A stretch of DNA of 64,000 nucleotides from JALQXV01 sp051005235 (GCA_051005235.1 JBPCJO010000045.1:1-64000), one strand, 5' to 3'. Shown: positions 1 through 8,859, counted from the first letter of the stretch. The notes: generated from the letters alone by a model not told the origin. Translations and numbers: made by a program.

Positions 1-1
1 A

Positions 2-256
2 AGCAGCGGCCTTGACTGGACGATTATTCGCCCCACCGCCTTAACCAACGGCCGCGAAAGAGGTGCCAAAGAAACCAAAGTAGGAGAAAAATTACGCTCC
101 GGTATTTTAACGCAAGTCTCGCGGGCCGATGTGGCAAGGGTAATGCTAGACATGATCGACAAACCAGAAAACTATAAAAAGGCCTGGGTTATTAGCTATA
201 AGGCCAGGTTTGGCGATAGCGTGCGGTGGGTAGCCGGTTACTTTGGCCGTGGCTAA
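2..256 (+). CDS. NAD(P)-binding oxidoreductase, C-terminal part (5' end outside window)
   Basis: An open frame enters from the left edge and stops with TAA at 254-256, giving the last 84 residues. It contains WTIIRPTALTNG followed by a VSRADVARVMLDMID segment. That pattern is typical of the C-terminal half of NmrA-like/atypical short-chain dehydrogenase proteins (NAD(P)H-binding PF13460 type), where the RP-x-L strand and the 'I-R-x-D-V-A' helix occur. The Rossmann glycine motif would lie upstream and cannot be seen, so the substrate is unknown. The stop abuts the convergent DM13 gene with no spacer. Confidence 0.7.
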   Translation, partial: SSGLDWTIIRPTALTNGRERGAKETKVGEKLRSGILTQVSRADVARVMLDMIDKPENYKKAWVISYKARFGDSVRWVAGYFGRG

Positions 257-730
257 TTATTGCAGCGGGGCTATTGAGAACGTTGTCTTAAAGGCGCGGC
301 ACCAGATCACTACCGATTTATAGCCCTCTATGTCATCCGGTAATTTGTAGATTTGCTCACCAGACGTGCTTTGCAGCTTGCCCAAAGACACGAAATCACC
401 TGGATCCTTTTGGTTCTGGTCGGCCGTTTTAGAAAAATAGACGTATAAATCTGGCCCGTTAGTAACGCTAAAGTCACTGCTAAACTTTACGACATTGCCC
501 TGCCCGGTTTTAATTATCTGCGCCGTGCCACTGCCTTTATGAAAGCCGTCGGCATCAATAAATTCACCTTGTTTCATTATTGATGTATCGGAATTTTCGC
601 TGCCAGTTGACTCTGGCGATGGCGTGCTGCTTTGGTCTACGGTTTCGGCTTTTTTGGTTACGTTTGTAAGCGCGAAAGCGCCACCACCAATAACAATTAC
701 CGCGATTAGAATTAGGATTATTTTTTTCAT
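257..730 (-). CDS. Membrane-anchored DM13 domain protein
   Basis: 157 residues. An N-terminal hydrophobic segment (about 4-22) looks like a signal anchor. It is followed by a Ser/Thr/Pro-rich linker to about residue 50 and then a DM13 fold: GPDLYVYFS, LGKLQSTSGEQIYKLP and the terminal VVIWCRAFKTTFSIAPLQ. In the DM13 family the WCRxF motif carries a conserved Cys, and a redox/electron-transfer role has been proposed; here it would act on the outer face of the membrane. GGAGG lies just before the ATG on the minus strand, so this gene has a normal ribosome site. It is convergent with the oxidoreductase tail. The substrate is unknown. Confidence 0.85.
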   Translation of the reverse strand: MKKIILILIAVIVIGGGAFALTNVTKKAETVDQSSTPSPESTGSENSDTSIMKQGEFIDADGFHKGSGTAQIIKTGQGNVVKFSSDFSVTNGPDLYVYFSKTADQNQKDPGDFVSLGKLQSTSGEQIYKLPDDIEGYKSVVIWCRAFKTTFSIAPLQ

Positions 731-948
731 GTGTCCTCCGGTTACTGTTTAAGTGTAGCAAAAAAATATGTCACAGCTCCAGATATTTTTATAGCGATTA
801 TACTAAATATGGCTTAATACAACACCCACAGGTTCTATCTATGACGGCTTTCGTTTGGGCTCCGGGCAAATCAGGAATATGTGCTACGTGATAGCTATAG
901 CTGCCCAGTACCTAATTCACTGAGGCCATTGCATCTGAGTACGTTACC

Positions 949-1440
949 TTACGCAACAAAAACTAAATATATACCAATTACCATTAACAGCACCCCCACA
1001 AACAGTTGTTCTATCTGGTAGCCTCTGAAAAACCAGTTACCGACTTTAAGTATTTGCCCCGTATAAGTTACAGAGCCTCCGCGCACATTTTTGTAGCCGT
1101 ATTCTTTCATATAGGTCAGAGTAAGCTCCTGTTCTTGCCTCTCAGCCTCTGTACTCGTAACATAACCAATGTCTTTTACTTCCATTACCTCTATTGGCTG
1201 GTGTACCATTGTCCATCGTGCTCCTAGAAAGCTACCATGCGACCTTATCCTATCGTAAGGATTTCTTTTAGCTGTCATACCTACATAGTATTTACCGTCT
1301 TTTAGTTTAAGAGCATAAAGTCGAAAGTGCTTCATTGGCTCATGCTGAGAAGAGAAATGATCTACGCAAACGTACCAAGGCTTCGGATCACCCTCGGTAT
1401 ACTTACACCCACATTCCTTAGAATAATGTTTTTTATCCAT
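949..1440 (-). CDS. GIY-YIG domain protein with C-terminal membrane helix
   Basis: 163 residues. The N-terminus holds a Cys/His cluster (C11, C13, C25, H28). The GIY-YIG core follows: LYALKL (GIY strand), KYYVGMT (YIG strand), the conserved Arg region RIRSHGS and a later Glu in EQELT. The family cuts DNA in repair, restriction and homing enzymes. The last ~20 residues (VGVLLMVIGIYLVFVA) form a membrane helix, which is unusual for a soluble nuclease and would tether the domain to the membrane. A TACAAT-like -10 (complement of 1449-1454) sits 8 nt before the ATG with no Shine-Dalgarno. The target is unknown. Confidence 0.75.
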   Translation of the reverse strand: MDKKHYSKECGCKYTEGDPKPWYVCVDHFSSQHEPMKHFRLYALKLKDGKYYVGMTAKRNPYDRIRSHGSFLGARWTMVHQPIEVMEVKDIGYVTSTEAERQEQELTLTYMKEYGYKNVRGGSVTYTGQILKVGNWFFRGYQIEQLFVGVLLMVIGIYLVFVA

Positions 1441-1605
1441 TATTTCATATTGTAGCTCTCAACTTAGAGTTGAAACAATAGAAAAGGTTTCCGGAGAGCT
1501 CTCTGAACCTTGCTTGGTGGTGAACTATTGAGGCGTAAGGCAGTTTAATTGTGAAGCTTACTGTATTTAATGGAATGCTGATTATCCATACCATTAAGAA
1601 GTTGT

Positions 1606-1611
1606 TATAAT
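1606..1611 (+). promoter_or_regulatory. -10 box of the mntA-hepT pair (leaderless type)
   Basis: TATAAT ends 7 nt before the ATG of the nucleotidyltransferase gene and no Shine-Dalgarno is present. The transcript should therefore start at or next to the start codon. Confidence 0.6.
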
Positions 1612-1618
1612 TTATAGA

Positions 1619-1909
1619 ATGACAGTCCAAGACCTGCAATTACCAATACCAATCGATGAGTTAAAAACCTTGCTGCAAGAACACGGGGTAGCCAAAGCAT
1701 ATCTGTACGGCAGTTACGCACGCAACCAAGCAACAAAACAGAGTGATCTTGACCTATTGGTTGATCTGCAACCTGGCAAAACCTATATGGATCTGGGGGC
1801 ATTACAATATAAGCTTGAGCAGCGTGTACCAGGTGGTGTAGACATAACCACAAAATTAAATAAGCATTTTGAACCGTACATTAAACCAGATTTGATAGAA
1901 GTGCTGTAA
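1619..1909 (+). CDS. mntA: MntA-type minimal nucleotidyltransferase antitoxin
   Basis: 96 residues forming a minimal nucleotidyltransferase. It has the exact GS-x10-D-x-D active site (GSYARNQATKQSDLD, about residues 31-45) and a third acidic residue in GGVDITT. In characterised MntA/HepT systems the antitoxin transfers AMP to a tyrosine in the HEPN toxin and silences it. The next gene encodes that toxin and overlaps by one base (TAATG at 1907-1911), so translation is coupled. The pair is flanked by unrelated minus-strand genes and looks like a self-contained cassette. Family assignment is strong; in vivo activity is inferred. Confidence 0.9.
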   Translation: MTVQDLQLPIPIDELKTLLQEHGVAKAYLYGSYARNQATKQSDLDLLVDLQPGKTYMDLGALQYKLEQRVPGGVDITTKLNKHFEPYIKPDLIEVL

Positions 1910-2244
1910 TGCCTAGAGAGCCGCTACCAAATCTAAAGTTTATTTTAGAAACACTACAGACAATCAAAAAGTTTACACCAAAAGATAAAATTGATTTTCT
2001 CAACGACCGAAACGTCCAAGACGCTACACTTATGCGCTTGCAAGATATTGGCGAACAGCTTTCTCGTATTAGAGATACCTTCCCAGAGTTTTACGAAGAA
2101 AACCATAGCGATGATTGGTATAAGCTGATTGGTTTGCGTAATATCATTTCGCATGGCTACCGAGAAATAGACTTTGAAATTATTTGGGACGTTGTGACTA
2201 CAAAGCTTAGTGATTTTGAAAACAATATAAAACGACTAGTCTAA
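1909..2244 (+). CDS. hepT: HepT-type HEPN toxin (DUF86)
   Basis: 111 residues of mostly helical HEPN/DUF86 sequence. RNIISHGY near residues 79-86 is the R-x4-H-x-Y motif that forms the RNase centre in HEPN toxins; its Tyr is the residue AMPylated by MntA in studied systems. The gene starts on the last base of the antitoxin stop codon. Its tail overlaps the convergent M23 gene by 9 bases. All three motif residues are present, so the toxin appears intact. Confidence 0.9.
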   Translation: MPREPLPNLKFILETLQTIKKFTPKDKIDFLNDRNVQDATLMRLQDIGEQLSRIRDTFPEFYEENHSDDWYKLIGLRNIISHGYREIDFEIIWDVVTTKLSDFENNIKRLV

Positions 2245-2901
2245 ATACGTTGAACTTATTAGTTCTGCAAGTTGTGTGCCCGCGACATCGCCCTTTACTG
2301 GCGAATATCGCTTCTTAGTCATCTTCTTACCATTTCTTTCATAATCAATATCGGCGAAATAGACTTTGATTCCTTTTGCAAGCGGCTTAATCTTTGTCTT
2401 ACCAAGAACACTGTGTACGTCTGTATTCTGCAAATGATAATGGACATGCGGTTGCAGCGAATTACCAGAATTACCGCATTCACCTAACTTTTGTCCAGAT
2501 CTAACCATATCTCCAGCTTTGACTATAGTCGAGCCTAGCCGTAAGTGCGCGATAAACGAATACTCATTCTTTGTATGCTCTATCAATATGTAATTACCGC
2601 CGGCCGCAAACCGATTTGTCTGGCCAGGCACGTTATCGCGAATACCGTTAACTGCCTCAATAACTTTACCGTCAGCGGGTGCTATCACATCCTGCCCAAA
2701 GACGTAGTAATCCTCGTTTTTGAGACCTCTTACTTTGTGCGATTCGCCATCTTTGCCATATCCAACAAAATCAAAAGCGTAGCGTTGCGCAGGTTCAATA
2801 TGATGATAGTTTAGCTTTGCAGTATCTCCACCACAATATGTAAACCAACGACCTTTGAAAGGTAATTTTAATGTGGTAGTGTGTCTCATTGTTAGCATCA
2901 T
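2236..2901 (-). CDS. M23 (LytM-like) peptidase-fold protein, first zinc His replaced
   Basis: 221 residues with no signal peptide. The LytM core is present: FGQDVIAPADGKVIEAVNG, GNYILIEH, FIAHLRLGS and GQKLGECGNSGNS, then PHVHYHLQ with the H-x-H zinc pair. The family cleaves peptide cross-links in cell walls. The usual H-x3-D zinc site reads RYAFD (in QRYAFDF), so Arg sits where His is expected; a nearby HH (about 33-34) could substitute. The absence of an export signal is also unusual for a wall hydrolase. Either the first ATG or the one four codons later could be the start. It could be a catalytic variant or a binding protein. Confidence 0.75.
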   Translation of the reverse strand: MMLTMRHTTTLKLPFKGRWFTYCGGDTAKLNYHHIEPAQRYAFDFVGYGKDGESHKVRGLKNEDYYVFGQDVIAPADGKVIEAVNGIRDNVPGQTNRFAAGGNYILIEHTKNEYSFIAHLRLGSTIVKAGDMVRSGQKLGECGNSGNSLQPHVHYHLQNTDVHSVLGKTKIKPLAKGIKVYFADIDYERNGKKMTKKRYSPVKGDVAGTQLAELISSTYLD

Positions 2902-2937
2902 AGCACTATGATTTTGAGTTAGACCAAACAGTACGCG

Positions 2938-4152
2938 CTAAATTATTATGACTTCTTTAGGTTTTGTATCTTGTGACGAGGTAGGTAACTTGATGGTAAA
3001 CTTTGTGCCTTCGTTGATTTTGGAGGTTACGTCGATGCTTCCGTTGTGCAAATCTATAATTTTCTTGACCCAGTATAGGCCTAGGCCGGTTCCTGGCGTT
3101 GCCACAGAAAGTGGATTATCAATGCGCGAAAATCTTTTGAACAGTTTCTTTTGATCTTTTTTGAGTATCCCTACGCCTGAGTCATCGATGCTTATGGTGG
3201 TTTGCGTTTTAGTCTGCTTAAGGCTGATTGTTATTGTCGCGCCGTTTTGCGAGTATTTGCTGGCGTTATCAAATAAGTTGTCTAGTACCATTCGCATCAG
3301 CTTAGTATCGAAGTCCGCGTTAACACGAACGCCTGGCTTGTTAAACACCACGTTCTGTTTGCGCGCGTCAAATGTAATCACCTGTGCCAGCATAACGTCG
3401 TCGACCAGGTTAACGACATCGCAGCTAGTCTTTTCTAAGTAGACTTTCCCGGCGTCTACCCGGGCTACCCTTAGCAAATCTTCAATTATTTCTAATTGCC
3501 GGTTGTTGCTGAGGTTAGCATTTTCTAGCATATCCATTTGTTTTTTAGACAGCTTGCCCGCATAGCCCTCACGCAAAATCCCAATATACTGCTTAACAAT
3601 TGTGGCCGGAGTACGGAGCTGATGTGAGGCGAGAGCGATAAATTCATCTTTGGCGTCGCCGAGCGCATTTAATTTACGGTGCTGCTCGATTAAACCGGCG
3701 TTCATTTTGTTGGTATCGGCCGTAAGTTGTTTTTGCTCGGTAATATCTTGAAAGGCAAGCAGTATGAGCTGCTTGCTATCTATTTGCCGGGCGTTCAGCA
3801 TCATCGTTTTGAGCCCAATGTCGGGGAATTTATGCGTAACTTCAAAGTCGTTAAACACTTTATGTTTTGGCAGTATGTTTTCTAGCAGCTCAACAAGCTT
3901 CGAAGACTTCCATTGGTTGTTGCCAAGTTTATAAATTAACTTGCCCTCGGTCTCTATTTTTATTACTTTGAATGTCTTATAAAAAGCCGTGTTTGCAGTT
4001 ACGACGCACAGTTTTTTGTCCAAAATGATAAAAGGCTCTCGTATTGTGTCGGTAATTTCCTGATAATATACTAATAATTTTTTAAGTGTTTCAATGCTGC
4101 TGCTTTGGCGGTCAATTTTTTTCGCGATATTCTTAGTTAATTTAGCGGACAT
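2938..4152 (-). CDS. Soluble PAS-domain sensor histidine kinase
   Basis: 404 residues from the ATG at 4152; the longer frame would need a TTG. No membrane segments are seen, so the sensor should be cytoplasmic. A coiled N-terminus leads into a PAS domain (about 30-145, ending FQDITEQKQL). The HisKA H-box ASHQLRTP follows with phospho-accepting His near 177. The HATPase domain has an N-box (DNLFDNASKYSQ), DSGVGI, an F-box (FKRFSRID) and GTGLGLYWV. All ATP-binding boxes are intact. No response regulator is nearby, so the partner is encoded elsewhere. The gene follows the HupE-like gene after about 175 bp on the same strand. Confidence 0.9.
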   Translation of the reverse strand: MSAKLTKNIAKKIDRQSSSIETLKKLLVYYQEITDTIREPFIILDKKLCVVTANTAFYKTFKVIKIETEGKLIYKLGNNQWKSSKLVELLENILPKHKVFNDFEVTHKFPDIGLKTMMLNARQIDSKQLILLAFQDITEQKQLTADTNKMNAGLIEQHRKLNALGDAKDEFIALASHQLRTPATIVKQYIGILREGYAGKLSKKQMDMLENANLSNNRQLEIIEDLLRVARVDAGKVYLEKTSCDVVNLVDDVMLAQVITFDARKQNVVFNKPGVRVNADFDTKLMRMVLDNLFDNASKYSQNGATITISLKQTKTQTTISIDDSGVGILKKDQKKLFKRFSRIDNPLSVATPGTGLGLYWVKKIIDLHNGSIDVTSKINEGTKFTIKLPTSSQDTKPKEVIII

Positions 4153-4327
4153 TCTTAACAGCACCAATTCTGTAGCGTCTGTAACGCTAAATCGAAATTT
4201 AGATATCTATGGTCATAGTCCATGAACTGTTAACGCCTTTATAACTACTTAGTATGCCTTTTTGATGAACTATGTCTATGAAATACCTGACAGAATTTTT
4301 ACGATATTTCGAACCTGGAATGTCTGT

Positions 4328-5128
4328 TTAGCCGAAAACTCTCTGGAATATCCAAATAATTGCAATGGTAGAGATAATGACCGCGACAATCTTTATGAGT
4401 AGTGGGTACCATGATTTGTTGCGTAGTAGGTAAATTACCGGTAGCGCCAGGGCTATGACAATTAGCTGGCCAAATTCGATACCAATGTTGAACGCCAGTA
4501 GAGATGAGACGAATTTATCGTCAGGCACATTTATCTCTTGCAAGAGCCCCGCAAAACCTAAGCCGTGAAACAAGCCGAAGAAAAATATTATGCCCAATTT
4601 GGACTTGGTATTTTTTATATATTTGTTATGCCTGAAGAAAACGGTGGCAATCGCCATGACAGCTATGGACAACGCAATTATCGGCTCGACAATCCTTGAA
4701 CTTAATACCAACGTGCCAGTGCCTGCTAATACCAGGGTGAGGCTGTGCGCAAGCGTAAAGGTAAGGGTGTAGCGTAGAACATTCGCGACACCGGCAAATA
4801 CCAACAATAGCGATAGCACAAACAGAACATGATCCAACCCGCTCAAGATGTGGTGCACGCCGAGCCGTAAAAAGTCATAAAAGTTGTCAAAAAAGTTGGT
4901 ATCTTGTTTGATAATTCTTATAACGTCTTCTTGATTTTTAACTTTATCAGAAAGCTCTGGTGCGTTGCCTTCGATGTACTGCTTAATCTCTTCGGGCGAG
5001 GCATCGGGATTATTTTTTATATAGTCAGTCACGTTCTGCGGCAAAAGCTCGTGGGCCGATGCTAAAGCGGGCGTAAGTATAAAAAAGAAAGCCAGGGGTA
5101 TAAATGCGTAAAGAATTATTTTTTTCAT
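4328..5128 (-). CDS. HupE/UreJ-type membrane protein
   Basis: 266 residues. A cleavable signal (about 1-25) ends ALASA and is followed at once by HEL. A soluble stretch of about 65 residues precedes six or so membrane helices. The HupE/UreJ_2 signature is clear: LRLGVHHILSGLDHVLFVLS, FTLAHSLTLVLA, FFGLFHGLGFAG and FNIGIEFGQL, with conserved His/Asp in the membrane. HupE/UreJ members are thought to move nickel, but this subgroup is widespread without hydrogenase or urease genes and none is seen here. It lies 4 bp after the TPR gene and is probably cotranscribed. The metal is unknown. Confidence 0.8.
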   Translation of the reverse strand: MKKIILYAFIPLAFFFILTPALASAHELLPQNVTDYIKNNPDASPEEIKQYIEGNAPELSDKVKNQEDVIRIIKQDTNFFDNFYDFLRLGVHHILSGLDHVLFVLSLLLVFAGVANVLRYTLTFTLAHSLTLVLAGTGTLVLSSRIVEPIIALSIAVMAIATVFFRHNKYIKNTKSKLGIIFFFGLFHGLGFAGLLQEINVPDDKFVSSLLAFNIGIEFGQLIVIALALPVIYLLRNKSWYPLLIKIVAVIISTIAIIWIFQRVFG

Positions 5129-5132
5129 GATC

Positions 5133-6458
5133 TTATTTCAAGCGTTGTATTGCTTCGTCCGCTTCTTTCTTGTCGAGTAGTGAAAAATGTGATTCCAAAA
5201 AGTACGTATCGAGGCTTGTCGCTTTTTGCAGGTACATTGTAGCTTGGTCTTTCTGGCCTAGCTTTTCGGCGATTCTGCCGGCATGATACAAGATTACTGG
5301 CTCATGCTGACCTAAGATTAAGGCTTTACTAATATTTTCTTCAGCAGCAGTATAATTTTTGTTTCGATAGTAAGCCCAAGCTAGTGCGTCAAAGCTAAAT
5401 ATATTTGGACGAATAGCTACAGCTTTCTTAGCTAGTTCTAGTGATTGCTCAGCTTGCATATCTCGCTGAGACAAATATAACGATCGTTCATAGTCAGTAT
5501 TGACGTTGGCTTTACTAGATTCATCAAAAGCCAGATTTGCTAAATAATAACGGCTGTCGGCCTTATCGGCATCATTGTTTGACGCATAAACATCACCTAG
5601 GTTTGCGGCATACTGCGCAAGAGGCAGCCTAGTAAAAGCCTGATTGAAATAATCAACCGCTTTGTCTTTATCGCCGCGAGCAAAGGCTAGCCTACCAAGA
5701 GCCTCCAGCGCTGGTGGATAATCTGGTTCGGTCCGTAAGGCTTGCATGTATGTACGCTCGGCTTGGTTAAGATCAGACCTGGCTTGCAGCTTGCCGAGTT
5801 CTACTTGGCTGAAGGCAACATTTTCAGGAAACGACGAACCGGCACTGATTGCACTAACAAGTGCAGCTTTAGCACCGTCGATTTCACCGTATAATTCTCG
5901 CAAGTAAGCCACTCGGTTAAAGGCGCTGAGTTCAGGCTTTTTGTCTATCATTGTCTGAATAGATTGAGTAGCTTGATCATACATGCCGAGCTCTAGCTGT
6001 CCGTCGCCAATCAAGCCGTAGTAGGCTGCTTTATCAGGATTGATCTTGCTGGCCTTTTGCGACAACATCAGGCCTTTACTAAAGTCATGTAGACCGTAAG
6101 CCACACTAGCTTGTGCGGCAACCACAGATTCATTATCAGGATTGATCTTGCTGGCCTTATCAAGCAACTCGTTACAACTACTATAAAGTGACGTGTCTGC
6201 TGTTTGACGCAGCTTTTGAAGATAAAGTTGACAAAGGTCGGCATAACGAGTCGGATTTTGTTGATCGTTATCAAGACGGCTTTGTGCTTCTTTGATTAGT
6301 TTATCGATTTGATCAGTTTGAGCGGCTGTATTATTTCTATCTCTGGTTGAGTTTTGGATGGCGTAGATACTAAGCACAGCTAGCGGCAGTAAAACTGCGA
6401 CTATTACGACAACTAACCATTTGCTGCGACCAATTTTATAAAAAACTTTTTTCGACAT
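5133..6458 (-). CDS. Membrane-anchored TPR protein
   Basis: 441 residues from the ATG at 6458; an upstream TTG would add 12. One membrane helix (about residues 16-35) is followed by a long helical domain with repeated TPR units, such as YYGLIGDGQLELGMYDQA, PPALEALGRLAFARGDKDKA and AYYRNKNYTAAEENISKAL. TPR arrays are protein-binding scaffolds, so an extracytoplasmic adaptor role is likely. It sits between the DUF4331 gene (about 150 bp upstream, with a hairpin between) and the HupE-like gene (4 bp downstream). The partner may be one of these two proteins. Confidence 0.8.
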   Translation of the reverse strand: MSKKVFYKIGRSKWLVVVIVAVLLPLAVLSIYAIQNSTRDRNNTAAQTDQIDKLIKEAQSRLDNDQQNPTRYADLCQLYLQKLRQTADTSLYSSCNELLDKASKINPDNESVVAAQASVAYGLHDFSKGLMLSQKASKINPDKAAYYGLIGDGQLELGMYDQATQSIQTMIDKKPELSAFNRVAYLRELYGEIDGAKAALVSAISAGSSFPENVAFSQVELGKLQARSDLNQAERTYMQALRTEPDYPPALEALGRLAFARGDKDKAVDYFNQAFTRLPLAQYAANLGDVYASNNDADKADSRYYLANLAFDESSKANVNTDYERSLYLSQRDMQAEQSLELAKKAVAIRPNIFSFDALAWAYYRNKNYTAAEENISKALILGQHEPVILYHAGRIAEKLGQKDQATMYLQKATSLDTYFLESHFSLLDKKEADEAIQRLK

Positions 6459-6507
6459 GTCTACTTTAAACCTTGATAATGTTAACTTCGGCAAACTAGA
6501 GTTAGCA

Positions 6508-6533
6508 AATAGAGCCGAGTACTCGGCTCTATT
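6508..6533. terminator. Perfect 26-bp palindrome between the DUF4331 and TPR genes
   Basis: A fully self-complementary sequence with AGAGCCGAGT-ACTCGGCTCT at its centre. On the minus strand it is followed by a short T-rich run. It could be a partial terminator after the DUF4331 gene, an operator, or an RNA-processing site that sets unequal expression of the cluster. Confidence 0.5.
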
Positions 6534-6568
6534 ATACCTGGGAGCAGACTTATTTGTTTACTATGCTT

Positions 6569-6591
6569 GCACTTAACGCTTTGTTAAGTGC
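6569..6591 (-). terminator. Hairpin just after the DUF4331 gene
   Basis: GCACTTAAC and GTTAAGTGC pair over 9 bp with a 5-nt loop, about 20 bp downstream of the DUF4331 stop. No strong T-run follows, so it is either a weak terminator or an mRNA 3'-end stabiliser. Confidence 0.4.
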
Positions 6592-6608
6592 CTTATGATC
6601 GAGTAGAT

Positions 6609-8198
6609 CTAGCTCTTTGATCGCTTAGCTACAGCCATTGCTACTACCATACCAAGGACTAGAGCGCCAAGGCCGATGAGTACTGCTGTAGTAGTAGATA
6701 TGCCTGAATCATCTATGACAACTCCGTTTTTATCAGCTGGCTGGTTAGTAAGACCAGAAGTTGTTGCAAAACCACTTTCAGGTAAAGCAAGGTATGGGAA
6801 GTTATTACGGAACGGCTTGTCGTTACTGTCTACACCGTCACCAAGCTGAGTTGCAAGTGGATCAGCTTTAAAGTCTGTGTGAAAGATTGGATATGCGGCT
6901 CCAGCGACAGCTTGAATAGAGATGTCCGTCACATCATCTGCTAGGCGTCGTCCATTTGGAAAACCTTGATTATCTTTTGCGAGTACACCAAGTCGGTTTG
7001 GACTCTTAGTTACTGGCACGGCTACGTTCAAGCGAAGTTGCTCAGACGGTACGCCACCCGCTACTGCTGTAAGATCAGGAATTCCAGTAAGGTAGATTGC
7101 CACTAAATCATCGCGAGCTTCGGCTGAGCCGAACTTACCCTGGGGCGGTACTTTAACGTTATATAGTTTGTTTAGAAGTGTTCCTAGCTCTGGATTTGTT
7201 ACTGCGTCCGCGAACTGAGCATCATTAACTGGCTTCGAGCTGTTGAACAGATCTTTGGCTGCTAGTGGAGCAACAACTTCGTTTACAAGTGGTGCGCCAA
7301 GTCGTGAAACTTGTACGAACTCACCATCGCTCTTTGAGGTTCCATCACCACCGAGCACTCTTGTACTCTGTCGTGCAGCAGTGGTCCAGCCACCGATTAC
7401 GGCTGCAGGATCTTTAGCATCTGCAGGAACTGTGTTGCCACTAGTTAAGTCTTTAATAGGAACTTGCAAGGCAATACTTTGTACGCTAAAGCCTTTTAGT
7501 CCATCAGAGCCGCCCCCATTATTACCTGGGACTTTACGAATAGTAAGTAAGTCGAATAGTCCACCAAGGTCAGCGAAGAATGGATCATCACTTTGACCAG
7601 CAAAAGTTGTCACACCATTAATTTCTTTGATAGCTTGTTTTTGAAGCTGGTCATAATTTGGAGTTGAAGTGGGTCCAATATTGCTTGGTGGAGTTGGAAT
7701 ATTCTCACCCATAACCACACTACCATCTTTGGTTATTTTAGTAAGTGTGTAGGTTTGTTTGATGTTCCAATTAGGGTCATCAACGGATTTGATAGGACCG
7801 GTGTTATACAAGAAAGTCTTGCCATCACCTACTTTTGTATTAAAAGTGTATCGGTAAGTTATGTCAGGCACAGCGTCGCCATTATTATCAATATTGATGT
7901 CATATTGCGCATTGTCATCGAAAGAATAGAAGTTTGGACCCCCTGGCGGATTCTGAAATGGCAAATAGTTAGCAATAAACGTAACAGTGTCAGGCTTATC
8001 TGGGCTGACAAATGAGTAGAAGTCTGTGCCATCTACCTTAGGATCACCACTAGTAAGTGGTGCTTCACGGTGACTAGAAGCCGACGTGCTGATTGGCTGT
8101 AGTGCGATTATACTCACAAACGCCATTAACAGCGTAACGAGTACAGCGTCTTTGATCCCTATATTTAGTGTTGTCTGCATAAAACAATTCTCCTTCAA
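6609..8198 (-). CDS. DUF4331 surface protein
   Basis: 529 residues. A signal/anchor helix (about 13-33) is followed by SSHREAPLTSGDPKVDGTDF, the hallmark start of DUF4331. The domain continues through FDDNAQYDINIDNNGDA to a C-terminal helix (about 500-522) and a short basic KRSKS tail. That arrangement would leave the protein anchored with its bulk outside. DUF4331 function is unknown; the HREAP motif and DNGDG-like Asp/Asn stretches suggest metal or ligand binding. It is the largest gene of a minus-strand set with the TPR and HupE-like genes, a neighbourhood also seen for DUF4331 in other bacteria as far as I recall. AGGAGA lies 6-7 nt upstream of the ATG. Confidence 0.85.
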   Translation of the reverse strand: MKENCFMQTTLNIGIKDAVLVTLLMAFVSIIALQPISTSASSHREAPLTSGDPKVDGTDFYSFVSPDKPDTVTFIANYLPFQNPPGGPNFYSFDDNAQYDINIDNNGDAVPDITYRYTFNTKVGDGKTFLYNTGPIKSVDDPNWNIKQTYTLTKITKDGSVVMGENIPTPPSNIGPTSTPNYDQLQKQAIKEINGVTTFAGQSDDPFFADLGGLFDLLTIRKVPGNNGGGSDGLKGFSVQSIALQVPIKDLTSGNTVPADAKDPAAVIGGWTTAARQSTRVLGGDGTSKSDGEFVQVSRLGAPLVNEVVAPLAAKDLFNSSKPVNDAQFADAVTNPELGTLLNKLYNVKVPPQGKFGSAEARDDLVAIYLTGIPDLTAVAGGVPSEQLRLNVAVPVTKSPNRLGVLAKDNQGFPNGRRLADDVTDISIQAVAGAAYPIFHTDFKADPLATQLGDGVDSNDKPFRNNFPYLALPESGFATTSGLTNQPADKNGVVIDDSGISTTTAVLIGLGALVLGMVVAMAVAKRSKS

Positions 8199-8437
8199 GA
8201 TTACGAACTTTAGATCTTTAAAACTAAACGAACTTTTTTGTCTAGGTTAACAGTATCGTGTAAAAAGATTACTTACCGTTAAATATCGTACTTCTTTTAG
8301 CTGTAACATACAGCAATAGGACGAAGATTAAGTACAAGCATACAAAAACAGCAGCGATAATTTAAGAGTTAGGGTATTGACATAATGATAGAATCTTGCT
8401 ACAGTATGGTTGTAATTTTAAGAAAGTGAGTTATTTT

Positions 8438-8719
8438 ATGAGAAATCCAAACCAATTAATACAGTCTATAGATTCACGTAATGCTATCAGAGCTGGGGTT
8501 GCCGCTCTTGCTCTAGCAGTAAGCGGGGCAGCGACTGCTGAAGCAGCACCAACCTCAGCCAATGTAATAAACTACGGCGGCGTGGCTCCCCAAATAGCAT
8601 CAGCCTATCCTCCCGGTAAAAGTGGTCTTGCCCCTTTCATCCAAGATGCCACGGGTGCTGTTCACCTACCTAAGGGGCACTTCGATGGATTCATTGGCAC
8701 CAATGTTAAGCCACAATAA
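8438..8719 (+). CDS. Small secreted protein, unknown
   Basis: 93 residues from the ATG at 8438, preceded by AAAGTGAG; a frame from 8396 is less likely. RAGVAALALAVSGAATAEA|AP (about 19-40) is a clear signal peptide with an A-x-A cleavage site. The mature ~55 residues are rich in Gly, Pro and Ala and lack Cys. No family is recognised. It lies opposite the start of the DUF4331 gene, which is the only context. TTGACA followed by AT-rich sequence around 8377-8395 could be its promoter. Confidence 0.6.
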   Translation: MRNPNQLIQSIDSRNAIRAGVAALALAVSGAATAEAAPTSANVINYGGVAPQIASAYPPGKSGLAPFIQDATGAVHLPKGHFDGFIGTNVKPQ

Positions 8720-8859
8720 TTTCATCTGATAACTTACAGATAATCTTGTAGAGGGCTAGGTCTGTCTTTACATACCCACGTCACTGCGCGTGCCCAAAAG
8801 GCCACCTTTACAGATTAATACAATCAAAAAAACACTGAAGTGCCTTTAAAATCTAATTC

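Noticed and set aside
2236..2244. 9-bp overlap of hepT and the M23 gene as a frameshift
   Set aside because: Both genes end normally; short convergent overlaps are common here (recX/PRC, 19288/19991).
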